Positions 18,505 to 26,031 of a DNA stretch of 64,000 bases are shown here, one piece after another. A program made the translations under genes and the position numbers. The notes beneath the pieces were generated by a model. It did not search any database, was not told the DNA's origin, and saw nothing but the letters and a program-made list of their open reading frames with translations. The stretch's first letter is position 1; each line of letters begins with the position of its first letter. Source of the DNA: Aliiruegeria lutimaris (GTDB lineage Bacteria; Pseudomonadota; Alphaproteobacteria; Rhodobacterales; Rhodobacteraceae); contig NZ_FNEK01000017.1 of NCBI RefSeq assembly GCF_900099935.1, positions 29,392 to 93,391 on the forward strand. The letters run 5' to 3'.

Positions 18505-19587
18505 ATGGGGGAAAGCTTGTTCCTGAAGGATCCGCACCGATTGCTGGAGGACTGGCTTTCGGCCGGTTGGCGTGTGATTGCGCCGCTCCTGCGCGATGGT
18601 GCGCTTGTTCCGGACATCCTGCACGATCCCGAAGAGCTTCCACGGGGCGTTACCGACCGGCAGTCTCCCGGCAGTTACCGGCTTGAACCCGGAGCGTCCA
18701 CGCGCTGGTTCGAGGCGGTTGTCGGCCCGCAGGGCTGGAAGCGCTGGCTCCATCCGCCGGAGCGCAAGCTCTGGTCGGCGCGGCGCGACGCGGCGGGCTT
18801 CGAAGTGACACCTGAGGCCGAGGAATGGCCGGCGACAATCTTCTTCGCCGTTCGGCCCTGCGACCTGGCCGCCATCGCCCGGCAGCAGGAGGTCTTTCGC
18901 CGCGCGGGCGACCCGGCCTATGCCGCCCGCCGCGCCGCGACGCGGATCGTGGCGGTCAATTGCGGGCGCAGCGCCGAGACCTGTTTCTGCGCCTCGATGC
19001 AGACCGGGCCGCGCGCGCAGGCCGGTTACGACCTTGCGCTGACGGAGATCGCGGACGGGCTGCTGCTGGAGATCGGCAGCGAAGACGGGACGGCGTTGCT
19101 CGATGCCCGCGCCCTGCCCGCCGCGACGGATGCGCAGGTTCGGGAAGCCGCCCGGCTGATCGAGGCCGCAGCCGCTTCCCAGACCCGCGCCATGCCGCCG
19201 GACATCGCCGAGCGGCTTACGGAAGTGGCGGACAGCCCGCGCTGGGAACAGGTCGCCAGCCGCTGCCTGCATTGCACCAATTGCACCGCCGTCTGCCCGA
19301 CCTGCTTCTGCACCGATGTGACGGACCGCACGTCTCTCGACGGCGCGATGGCCGAGCGCTGGCAGCGTTGGGATAGCTGTTTCTCGCCGGATTTCAGTTA
19401 TTTGCATGGTGGCCCGCTCCGGCGAAGAGCGGCCGCGCGCTATCGCCAGTGGATGACGCACAAGCTCTCCAACTGGCACACACAGTTCGGAAGCTCGGGC
19501 TGCACCGGGTGCGGGCGCTGCATCACATGGTGCCCGGTGGGAATAGATCTGGTTGCTGAGGCGCGGGCCTTGGCCAAGGGGGAGTAG
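18505..19587 (+). CDS. hydB: Group 3b [NiFe]-hydrogenase beta subunit (4Fe-4S dicluster)
   Basis: The 360-residue product resembles HydB of soluble NADP-linked (sulf)hydrogenases and the AsrA subunit of sulfite reductase. Two ferredoxin-like motifs are seen in the C-terminal third: CLHCTNCTAVCPTCFC and CTGCGRCITWCPVG. It should pass electrons between the flavin subunit and the small subunit. GGAGGACAGG directly before the ATG at 18505 fixes the start. The frame is open far upstream, but that part is antisense to acs and contains the FNR-type box. It is the first gene of a six-gene operon to 23386. Confidence 0.9.
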   Translation: MGESLFLKDPHRLLEDWLSAGWRVIAPLLRDGALVPDILHDPEELPRGVTDRQSPGSYRLEPGASTRWFEAVVGPQGWKRWLHPPERKLWSARRDAAGFEVTPEAEEWPATIFFAVRPCDLAAIARQQEVFRRAGDPAYAARRAATRIVAVNCGRSAETCFCASMQTGPRAQAGYDLALTEIADGLLLEIGSEDGTALLDARALPAATDAQVREAARLIEAAAASQTRAMPPDIAERLTEVADSPRWEQVASRCLHCTNCTAVCPTCFCTDVTDRTSLDGAMAERWQRWDSCFSPDFSYLHGGPLRRRAAARYRQWMTHKLSNWHTQFGSSGCTGCGRCITWCPVGIDLVAEARALAKGE

Positions 19588-19590
19588 ATC

Positions 19591-20061
19591 ATGAAGACAC
19601 AAAGCATCGCGGAGATCCTGTCCGAGCACTCGATCCTGGGCCGTTTCGACGCGGATTCGATCGAGTTGCTGGCTGGATGCGCGCGCAATCTGCATTTCGG
19701 CGCTGGCGAGATGATCCAGCGCGAGGGCGACCCGGCAGCGCTGGTCCATGTGCTGCGCACGGGCGACGTGGCGATCGAGATTTCCGCCGCCCATATCGCG
19801 CCAACCGTGGTCGAAACCGTCCATGGCGGCGACATTCTCGGCTGGGGCTGGCTGATCCCGCCCTACCGGACGATGTTCGACGCCCGCGCCATGACAGAGG
19901 TATCCTGCGTCGCCCTGGACGCCGCCTGCCTGCGTGGCAAATGCGACGAGGACCCGCAGTTGGGCTACCAGCTGTTCAAATACTGGCTGCCGCACCTTGC
20001 GGCGCGGTTCCGCGCGCAGCGGTTGCAGGTGGCCGATCTCTACGGGCGCGACGATGATTGA
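19591..20061 (+). CDS. Cyclic-nucleotide-binding-domain protein in the hydrogenase operon
   Basis: The 156-residue product is almost only a Crp-type cNMP-binding beta-roll (about 15-125: LHFGAGEMIQREGDPAALVHVLRTGDVAIEI, the second half being VVETVHGGDILGWGWL). No helix-turn-helix follows, so it cannot be a normal Crp/Fnr regulator. It sits between the beta and gamma subunits, three bases after the first and overlapping the second by eight. Related single-domain proteins accompany some group 3b hydrogenases. A role as a ligand-sensing subunit is inferred. GGGGGAG lies before the ATG. Confidence 0.88.
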   Translation: MKTQSIAEILSEHSILGRFDADSIELLAGCARNLHFGAGEMIQREGDPAALVHVLRTGDVAIEISAAHIAPTVVETVHGGDILGWGWLIPPYRTMFDARAMTEVSCVALDAACLRGKCDEDPQLGYQLFKYWLPHLAARFRAQRLQVADLYGRDDD

Positions 20062-20902
20062 ACCGATCCGGATACCGTCGGCCCTGCTGCCCCGGCGGTT
20101 CCGGGTCGTCGTGAACTGCCCTGAACTGTCCGATGTCAGCACGCTGTCGATCCTCCCTCTCGACGGCACGCAGACCTCCGGCAAGCCGGGTCAATTCAAC
20201 ATGCTCTATGCGTTCGGGGTGGGCGAGATCGCGATCTCGATCTCCGGAAATCCCGCCGATACCGACACCCTGCTCCACACCATCCGCAATGTCGGCGCGG
20301 TCTCGGGCGCGCTCTGCGGTCTGCGCGAAGGCGCGATGCTGGGGCTGCGCGGGCCATTCGGCACCCCTTGGCCGGTGGAGGCGCAGGCCGGGCGCGACCT
20401 CGTCATCATCGCGGGCGGGCTCGGCCTCGCGCCCCTGCGGCCCGCGATCCTGCAGGCCCTTTCCATGCGGTCTGCATTGCGCAGCCTCTCCCTCGTGGTT
20501 GGCGCGCGCAGCCCGTCACAGATCCTCTATCCGGCGCAGCTGGCCGATTGGGCCGGCAGCGGCGCGCTGCGCATCTCGCTCACGGTGGACCGCGCCACAC
20601 CCGGCTGGACCGGTATGGTGGGCGTTGTGACCACGCGTCTGGAGCGGGCGCTGGAGGGCTGCGATCCGGCCAATGTGAGCGCCTTTGTCTGTGGGCCGGA
20701 AGTGATGATGCGCCATAGCTGCCAGGCGCTCGAAGACCTGGGGGTTCCGGCGGCCTGCCAATGGATCAGCATGGAGCGCAACATGAAATGCGCCGTGGGC
20801 AGTTGCGGGCATTGCCAGTTTGGCCCCGATTTCGTCTGCCGCGACGGCCCGGTCTTCCGCTGGGACCGGATCGGCGCGCGCCTCAGGATCCGGGAGATCT
20901 GA
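20054..20902 (+). CDS. hydG: Group 3b [NiFe]-hydrogenase gamma subunit (FAD/NAD(P)-binding)
   Basis: This 282-residue flavoprotein exchanges electrons with NAD(P)H. It has an FNR-type FAD-binding barrel, with GQFNMLYAFGVGEIAISISG as the flavin site, an NAD(P)-binding Rossmann part (GLGLAPLRPAI, then VCGPEVMM), and a C-terminal cysteine cluster MKCAVGSCGHCQFG plus a further Cys for a [2Fe-2S] cluster, as in dihydroorotate dehydrogenase electron-transfer subunits. The start overlaps the preceding gene by eight bases. NADP preference is known for the family, not read here. Confidence 0.92.
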   Translation: MIEPIRIPSALLPRRFRVVVNCPELSDVSTLSILPLDGTQTSGKPGQFNMLYAFGVGEIAISISGNPADTDTLLHTIRNVGAVSGALCGLREGAMLGLRGPFGTPWPVEAQAGRDLVIIAGGLGLAPLRPAILQALSMRSALRSLSLVVGARSPSQILYPAQLADWAGSGALRISLTVDRATPGWTGMVGVVTTRLERALEGCDPANVSAFVCGPEVMMRHSCQALEDLGVPAACQWISMERNMKCAVGSCGHCQFGPDFVCRDGPVFRWDRIGARLRIREI

Positions 20903-20903
20903 G

Positions 20904-21671
20904 ATGGACACCCCGCGCATCGCCGTCTGGAAATTCGCCTCCTGCGATGGCTGCCAACTGAGCCTGCTCGATTGCGAGGAGGAATTACTGGACCTCGTTG
21001 GCGCGGTGCATATCGCGCATTTCCTGGAGGCCAGCAGCCGGGTCGAAGGCGGGCCATACGACATTTCCTTCGTAGAGGGCTCGATCACCACCGCGGCGGA
21101 TGCCGAGCGCATCGAGGCCATTCGCGCGGCCTCCAGGCTGCTCGTCACGATCGGCGCCTGCGCGACAGCCGGCGGGATACAGGCGCTGCGCAACAGCCGC
21201 GCGCTCGGGGATCTGGTGCAAGCGGTCTACCCGGCCCCGGATCTCATCAAGGTTCTGGAAACATCGACACCGATTTCCGAGCATGTCACGGTAGACGCCG
21301 AACTGCGTGGCTGCCCGGTCTCGCGCCACCAGTTGCTGGAATTCGTCGCCGCCGCGCTGGCCGGACGCAAACCCGATCTGCCCGATGTTTCGCAATGCGC
21401 CGAGTGCAAGCGCGCGGGCACGGTCTGCGTGATGGTGGCCCATGGCACCCCCTGCCTCGGACCAGTCACGCGGGCGGGCTGCGGTAATCTGTGCCCCCGC
21501 GTCGGGCGGGGCTGCTATGGCTGTTTCGGCCCGGTGGACGGGGCGAATTGCGCGGCGCTCTCGGAGCAGATGCGCAAGCTCGGGCTGGACACGACGGCGA
21601 TTGCCGCGCTCTATCGGAATTTCAACTCCGGCGCGGCGGCATTCGTCGAGGAGGCGGCGCGGCATGACTGA
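20904..21671 (+). CDS. hydD: Group 3b [NiFe]-hydrogenase small (delta) subunit
   Basis: The 255-residue Fe-S subunit carries the proximal cluster next to the active site. The motifs FASCDGCQLSLLD, IGACATAGGIQ and LRGCPVSRHQL supply the four proximal cysteines. A cysteine-rich C-terminal part (QCAECKRAGTVC, CGNLCPRVGRGCYGCFG) should bind further clusters. There is no Tat signal peptide, so the enzyme is cytoplasmic, as expected for group 3. It overlaps the large-subunit gene by eight bases. Confidence 0.94.
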   Translation: MDTPRIAVWKFASCDGCQLSLLDCEEELLDLVGAVHIAHFLEASSRVEGGPYDISFVEGSITTAADAERIEAIRAASRLLVTIGACATAGGIQALRNSRALGDLVQAVYPAPDLIKVLETSTPISEHVTVDAELRGCPVSRHQLLEFVAAALAGRKPDLPDVSQCAECKRAGTVCVMVAHGTPCLGPVTRAGCGNLCPRVGRGCYGCFGPVDGANCAALSEQMRKLGLDTTAIAALYRNFNSGAAAFVEEAARHD

Positions 21672-22953
21672 ACGAAAGATCACGGTAAATGCCCTTGCCC
21701 GGGTCGAGGGCGAAGGCGCGCTCAATGTCCGCATCCGGGGCGGGGAGGTGGAAATCGTCGAATTCCGGATCTTCGAACCGCCGCGTTTTTTCGAAGGGCT
21801 GCTTCAGGGGCGCGACGCAACGGAGGCCCCCGACATCACCAGCCGCATCTGTGGCATCTGCCCGGTTGCCTATATTACCTCGGCCAGCCAGGCGGTCGAG
21901 CAGGCCTACGGGGTTGAGATAACGCCCGAAATCGCCGCGCTGCGCCGGCTGATCTATTGCGGCGAGTGGATCCAGAGCCATGTGCTCCACGCCGCCATGC
22001 TGCACGCCCCCGATTTCCTTGGGCTGCACGATGTGATCGCCATTTCCGAGCTCGAGCCGGAGCTGGTGACCACGGCACTGCGGCTGAAAAAGCTCGGCAA
22101 TGACCTGATGGAGGCGATCGGCGGGCGGGCCGTCCACCCGATCAACACCCGGGTCGGCGGCTTCTTCAAGGCGCCCGACAGCGCCGAGATCGCCGCGCTC
22201 CTGCCCGAGCTGGAATGGGGCATCGCCGCCGCGCGCGAGATGGCGCTGCGCTTTGCCCGCTTCGATTTCCCCGAGGACGCGGGCGACTACATCTTTGTGG
22301 CGCTGGTGCACCCGGAGCATTACCCGATCGAAACCGGCCGGATCGCCACCAGCACCGAGCTCGATATCCCTGTCGATGCCTTCCACGCGCATTTCATGGA
22401 GGAACAAGTGGCCCGCTCCATGGCCTTGCATGGCCGGATGCGGGACGGATCGGCCTATATCGTCGGCCCGCTTGCGCGCTACGCGCTGAACCGGGCACGG
22501 CTCTCCGAAACCGCCAAACAGACCGCTGGCGAGTGCGGGTTGGCAGAGGTGGAGCGCAACCCGTTCAAGTCGATCCTCGTGCGGATGGTCGAGGTGCAAT
22601 ATGCCTGCGAGGAAGCGCTGCGACTGGCGCGCGCCTATGTGCCGCCCGATCCGCCGTCGATGCCGCTGAGCCCGCGCGCGGGCGTTGGACAGGGCTGCTC
22701 GGAAGCGCCGCGCGGTATCTGTCATCACCGCTACGAGATCGACGATGCCGGGCGGATCGTGACGGCCACCATCGTGCCGCCCACCTCGCAGAATCAGCCG
22801 CAGATCGAGGCCGACCTCGAACGGGTGATCCGTTCCTCGCTCGCTCTCGACGACGCCGCGCTTCAATGGCGCTGCGAACAGGTGATCCGCAATTACGACC
22901 CCTGCATTTCCTGCGCGACGCATTTCCTCAAGCTCTCGGTCGAACGTGGCTGA
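21664..22953 (+). CDS. hydA: Group 3b [NiFe]-hydrogenase large (alpha) subunit
   Basis: The 429-residue subunit holds the NiFe centre. All four nickel ligands are present: RICGICPV (C63 and C66) and DPCISCATH (C414 and C417, H420). The C-terminal tail FLKLSVERG after the histidine should be cut off during maturation by the protease encoded next. The RICGICPV form and the subunit set beta-gamma-delta-alpha support group 3b. No hyp genes for cofactor assembly are in the window, so they must be elsewhere if the enzyme is active. Confidence 0.95.
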   Translation: MTERKITVNALARVEGEGALNVRIRGGEVEIVEFRIFEPPRFFEGLLQGRDATEAPDITSRICGICPVAYITSASQAVEQAYGVEITPEIAALRRLIYCGEWIQSHVLHAAMLHAPDFLGLHDVIAISELEPELVTTALRLKKLGNDLMEAIGGRAVHPINTRVGGFFKAPDSAEIAALLPELEWGIAAAREMALRFARFDFPEDAGDYIFVALVHPEHYPIETGRIATSTELDIPVDAFHAHFMEEQVARSMALHGRMRDGSAYIVGPLARYALNRARLSETAKQTAGECGLAEVERNPFKSILVRMVEVQYACEEALRLARAYVPPDPPSMPLSPRAGVGQGCSEAPRGICHHRYEIDDAGRIVTATIVPPTSQNQPQIEADLERVIRSSLALDDAALQWRCEQVIRNYDPCISCATHFLKLSVERG

Positions 22954-23386
22954 GGGGCGCCTGCATGTCGGGATCGGCAACCCGCTGCGGCGCGATGACG
23001 GCGTCGGGCCGTGGGTCGCGCAGCGCCTGAACCAGACCGGCCTTCGGGCGCGGATCTGGCAAGCCGATGGCGCCGGGTTGATCGACCTCTTCGACACCGA
23101 AGCAGCGTTGGTGCTGATCGACGCGACCCGCAGCGGCGCGCCGCCGGGCACGCTCACCCGCTTCGATGCCATGGCCACACCCCTGCCCCGCCCGCTCTTT
23201 CACAACTCCACGCACGAATTCGGCCTCGCAGAGGTGGTAGAGATTGCCCGGCGGCTGGGACGGCTTCCCGCAAGGCTGGAGGTGATCGGGATCGAAGGGG
23301 CGGATTTCACGCCCGGCAAGGGCCTCTCTACCACGGTTCGGGAAACGGCGCGGCGTCTCGTGTCGGCACTCCGCGAGGCCACCTAA
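22946..23386 (+). CDS. Hydrogenase maturation protease (HyaD/HycI family)
   Basis: The 146-residue product begins with the family motif VGIGNPLRRDDGVG, followed by the metal-ligand segment LIDLFDTEAALVLIDATRSG and the NSTHEFGLAEVVEIA histidine region. These endopeptidases remove the C-terminal tail of the large subunit after nickel insertion. It starts with GTG at 22946, overlapping the large-subunit gene by eight bases, so the two are coupled. This completes the six-gene operon. Confidence 0.92.
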   Translation: MAEGRLHVGIGNPLRRDDGVGPWVAQRLNQTGLRARIWQADGAGLIDLFDTEAALVLIDATRSGAPPGTLTRFDAMATPLPRPLFHNSTHEFGLAEVVEIARRLGRLPARLEVIGIEGADFTPGKGLSTTVRETARRLVSALREAT

Positions 23387-23421
23387 AACTCCGGAATTTT
23401 CTTGCCGAAACCGGACATTCC

Positions 23422-23435
23422 ATGACCCCGATCAA
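23422..23435. promoter_or_regulatory. FNR-type box in front of ppsA
   Basis: ATGACCCCGATCAA reads as TTGATCGGGGTCAT on the other strand, which is TTGAT-N4-GTCAT. Its centre is about 75 bases before the ppsA start codon, a good distance for a class II activated promoter with a short leader. Confidence 0.75.
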
Positions 23436-23503
23436 CGCGCCGCGGGCGCAGAAGGGATAAGCTCCAAGCGGGATAAGTGTGTCGATCTTTGGGAGGATTT
23501 TCC

Positions 23504-25888
23504 ATGTACGATACAACAAAAAATCTGGTCTGGTTTGAAGAACTCGGACGCGAGGACGTCCCGCAGGTGGGCGGCAAGAATGCCTCGCTCGGGGAAATGG
23601 TGCGCCTGCTTGGCGACAAGGGGATTGCCGTTCCGCCGGGCTTTGCGACCACTTCGGACGCCTATCGGCGCTACATCGGTCATAACAACCTGCAGGCATT
23701 CATTGCGGATAGCCTTGACGATCTCGCCCGCGAGCGCATCACCTTGCAGGAGGCCGGGAAACTGATCCGGGCGGAAATCCGCGCCGGGCGTTGGCCAGAG
23801 GAGATCGAAGCCGATATCCTCTCTGCCTATCGTGGTCTGGGCGACCGGGTGGGGATTTCCAACCCGGCCGTGGCGGTACGTTCAAGCGCGACGGCAGAGG
23901 ACCTGCCGGACGCCTCCTTCGCCGGCCAGCAGGAGACCTTCCTGAACGTGCGTGGTGAAGAGGAACTGCTGCGCGCCTGCCGGTATTGCTTTGCCTCGCT
24001 CTTCACCGACCGGGCGATTTCCTATCGCACGATCAAGGGGTTCGATCATCTCGCGGTGGCGCTCTCCATCGGCGTGCAACTCATGGTGCGCGCGGACAAG
24101 GGCGGATCGGGCGTGATGTTCAGCCTCGACACCGAATCCGGCTTTGACAAGGTGGTTCTGATCAACGCCGCCTGGGGCTTGGGCGAAAACGTGGTCCAGG
24201 GCGCGGTCGATCCGGACGAGTACCAGGTCTACAAGCCCTTCCTGGGCCGCCCCGGCATTACGCCGATCATGCACAAGGCGCTCGGGGCCAAGGAGATCAA
24301 GATGATCTATGGCGGGGCCACCGGCGCCAAGACGCGCAACGTGGCCTGCTCGCGCAAGGAACAGGCACAGTTCGTGCTCTCGGATGAAGAGATCCTCGAA
24401 CTTTCCCGGATGGCCTGCACGATCGAAGACCATTACGGCCAGCCGATGGACATGGAATGGGCCCGCGACGGCGAGACCGGCAAGCTCTACATCGTTCAGG
24501 CACGGCCGGAGACGGTCCAGTCCCGCGTCGGTGGCGAGGTGCTCAGGTCCTACAGCATGAAGAATGCCGGCGAGAAGCTCCTCGAAGGGCTGAGCGTCGG
24601 GCTGTCGGTTGCCGCGGGCGAGGTCTGCCTGATCGAAAGCGCCGCCGATATCGGGCGCTTCGTGGACGGGGCGATCCTCGTCACCTCGATCACGGACCCG
24701 GACTGGGTGCCGATCATGAAACGCGCCTCCGCGATCATCACCGATCATGGCGGGCGCACCAGCCACGCCGCCATCGTCAGCCGCGAGCTTGGCCTGCCGG
24801 CCATCGTCGGCACCGGCGAGGCGACCCATGTGCTGCATGACGGCCAGATGGTGACAGTGAACTGCGCCGAGGGCGACCGTGGGATGGTCTATGCCGGCAA
24901 GGCAGAGATCGAGGTGCAGGAAACCCAGCTCGGTGAGATGGCCGAGACCCGCACCAAGGTGATGCTGAACCTCGCCAACCCGGGCGCGGCCATGCGCTGG
25001 TGGCGGCTGCCTGCCGATGGTGTCGGGCTGGCACGGATGGAATTCGTGATCAGCAACGAGATCAAGGTCCACCCGCTAGCGCTGACACGCTACGACCAGC
25101 TGAAATCCGACGAGGACAAGGCGGCCATCGACGCGCTGACCCTCGGCTATGAAGACCGCAAGGATTTCTTTGTCGAACGGCTGGCCATGGGGCTCTCCTG
25201 CATCGCGGCGCCCTGGTATCCGCACCCCTGCATCGTGCGGATGAGCGATTTCAAGACCAATGAATACGCCGCCCTTCTGGGCGGGGCGCAGTTCGAGCCG
25301 GGCGAGGAAAACCCGATGATCGGCTTCCGCGGTGCCTCGCGCTACTACTCGGAGGATTACAAGGACGGCTTCGCGCTGGAATGCCTTGCCCTCAAGCGGC
25401 TGCGCGAGGAAATGGGCTTCGACAACGTGCTCGTCATGATCCCCTTCTGCCGCTCGCCCGAGGAGGCCGACAAGGTGCTCGCGGTGATGGCGGAACACGG
25501 GCTGGTGCGAGGCGAGAACGGGCTCGAGGTCTATGTCATGTGCGAGATCCCCTCCAACGTGATCGTGGCCGAGGAATTCGCCAAGCGCTTCGACGGCTTC
25601 TCCATCGGCTCCAACGACCTGACGCAGCTCACGCTCGGCATCGACCGCGACAGCGCGGGGCTGGCCTACCTGTTCCGCGAACGCGACCCGGCGGTGCTGT
25701 GGATGATCGAGACGGTCATTGCCAAGGCCAACGCGGCCGGTGCCAAGATCGGACTTTGCGGACAGGCGCCGAGCAACGATCCGGGTTTCGCCCGCCTGCT
25801 CGTGGCCGCCGGGATCGGCTCGATCTCGGTGACACCGGACAGTTTCGTTGCCGTGAAGGCCAATGTGACGGAGGCCGAAGCGGGCTGA
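23504..25888 (+). CDS. ppsA: Phosphoenolpyruvate synthase
   Basis: PpsA converts pyruvate and ATP to PEP, AMP and phosphate. The 794-residue product has an N-terminal ATP-grasp domain (GGKNASLGEMVR, then AVRSSATAEDLPDASFAGQQ), a swivelling phosphohistidine domain (GGRTSHAAIVSRELGLPAIV with His421), and a C-terminal PEP/pyruvate barrel (IGSNDLTQLTLGIDRDS and CGQAPSND). GGGAGGAT five bases before the ATG fixes the start at 23504. It has its own FNR-type box and lies 117 bases after the hydrogenase protease. In combination with PDH it sets the fate of pyruvate. Confidence 0.96.
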   Translation: MYDTTKNLVWFEELGREDVPQVGGKNASLGEMVRLLGDKGIAVPPGFATTSDAYRRYIGHNNLQAFIADSLDDLARERITLQEAGKLIRAEIRAGRWPEEIEADILSAYRGLGDRVGISNPAVAVRSSATAEDLPDASFAGQQETFLNVRGEEELLRACRYCFASLFTDRAISYRTIKGFDHLAVALSIGVQLMVRADKGGSGVMFSLDTESGFDKVVLINAAWGLGENVVQGAVDPDEYQVYKPFLGRPGITPIMHKALGAKEIKMIYGGATGAKTRNVACSRKEQAQFVLSDEEILELSRMACTIEDHYGQPMDMEWARDGETGKLYIVQARPETVQSRVGGEVLRSYSMKNAGEKLLEGLSVGLSVAAGEVCLIESAADIGRFVDGAILVTSITDPDWVPIMKRASAIITDHGGRTSHAAIVSRELGLPAIVGTGEATHVLHDGQMVTVNCAEGDRGMVYAGKAEIEVQETQLGEMAETRTKVMLNLANPGAAMRWWRLPADGVGLARMEFVISNEIKVHPLALTRYDQLKSDEDKAAIDALTLGYEDRKDFFVERLAMGLSCIAAPWYPHPCIVRMSDFKTNEYAALLGGAQFEPGEENPMIGFRGASRYYSEDYKDGFALECLALKRLREEMGFDNVLVMIPFCRSPEEADKVLAVMAEHGLVRGENGLEVYVMCEIPSNVIVAEEFAKRFDGFSIGSNDLTQLTLGIDRDSAGLAYLFRERDPAVLWMIETVIAKANAAGAKIGLCGQAPSNDPGFARLLVAAGIGSISVTPDSFVAVKANVTEAEAG

Positions 25889-26031
25889 GCGCTTCGGCGC
25901 GAGGGTGGCCTGAGCACCCCTGAGTAACGGCACGCGCCTTCCGGACGCGGACCCGACAATATGTCCGATGGAGGGCGCATGGCGATCAGGGTAGGACCGC
26001 TGCATTTCCATGACAAATCAAGGCGGCCAGC

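Noticed and set aside
18427..20184. A 585-codon minus-strand frame across the hydrogenase beta-subunit region
   Set aside because: It is antisense to hydB and the cNMP-binding gene, both with ribosome sites and family motifs.
26000..26030. A possible FNR-type box (ATGACAAATCAA) before the P1B-4 ATPase
   Set aside because: The half-sites are separated by only two bases instead of four, so it does not fit the consensus.
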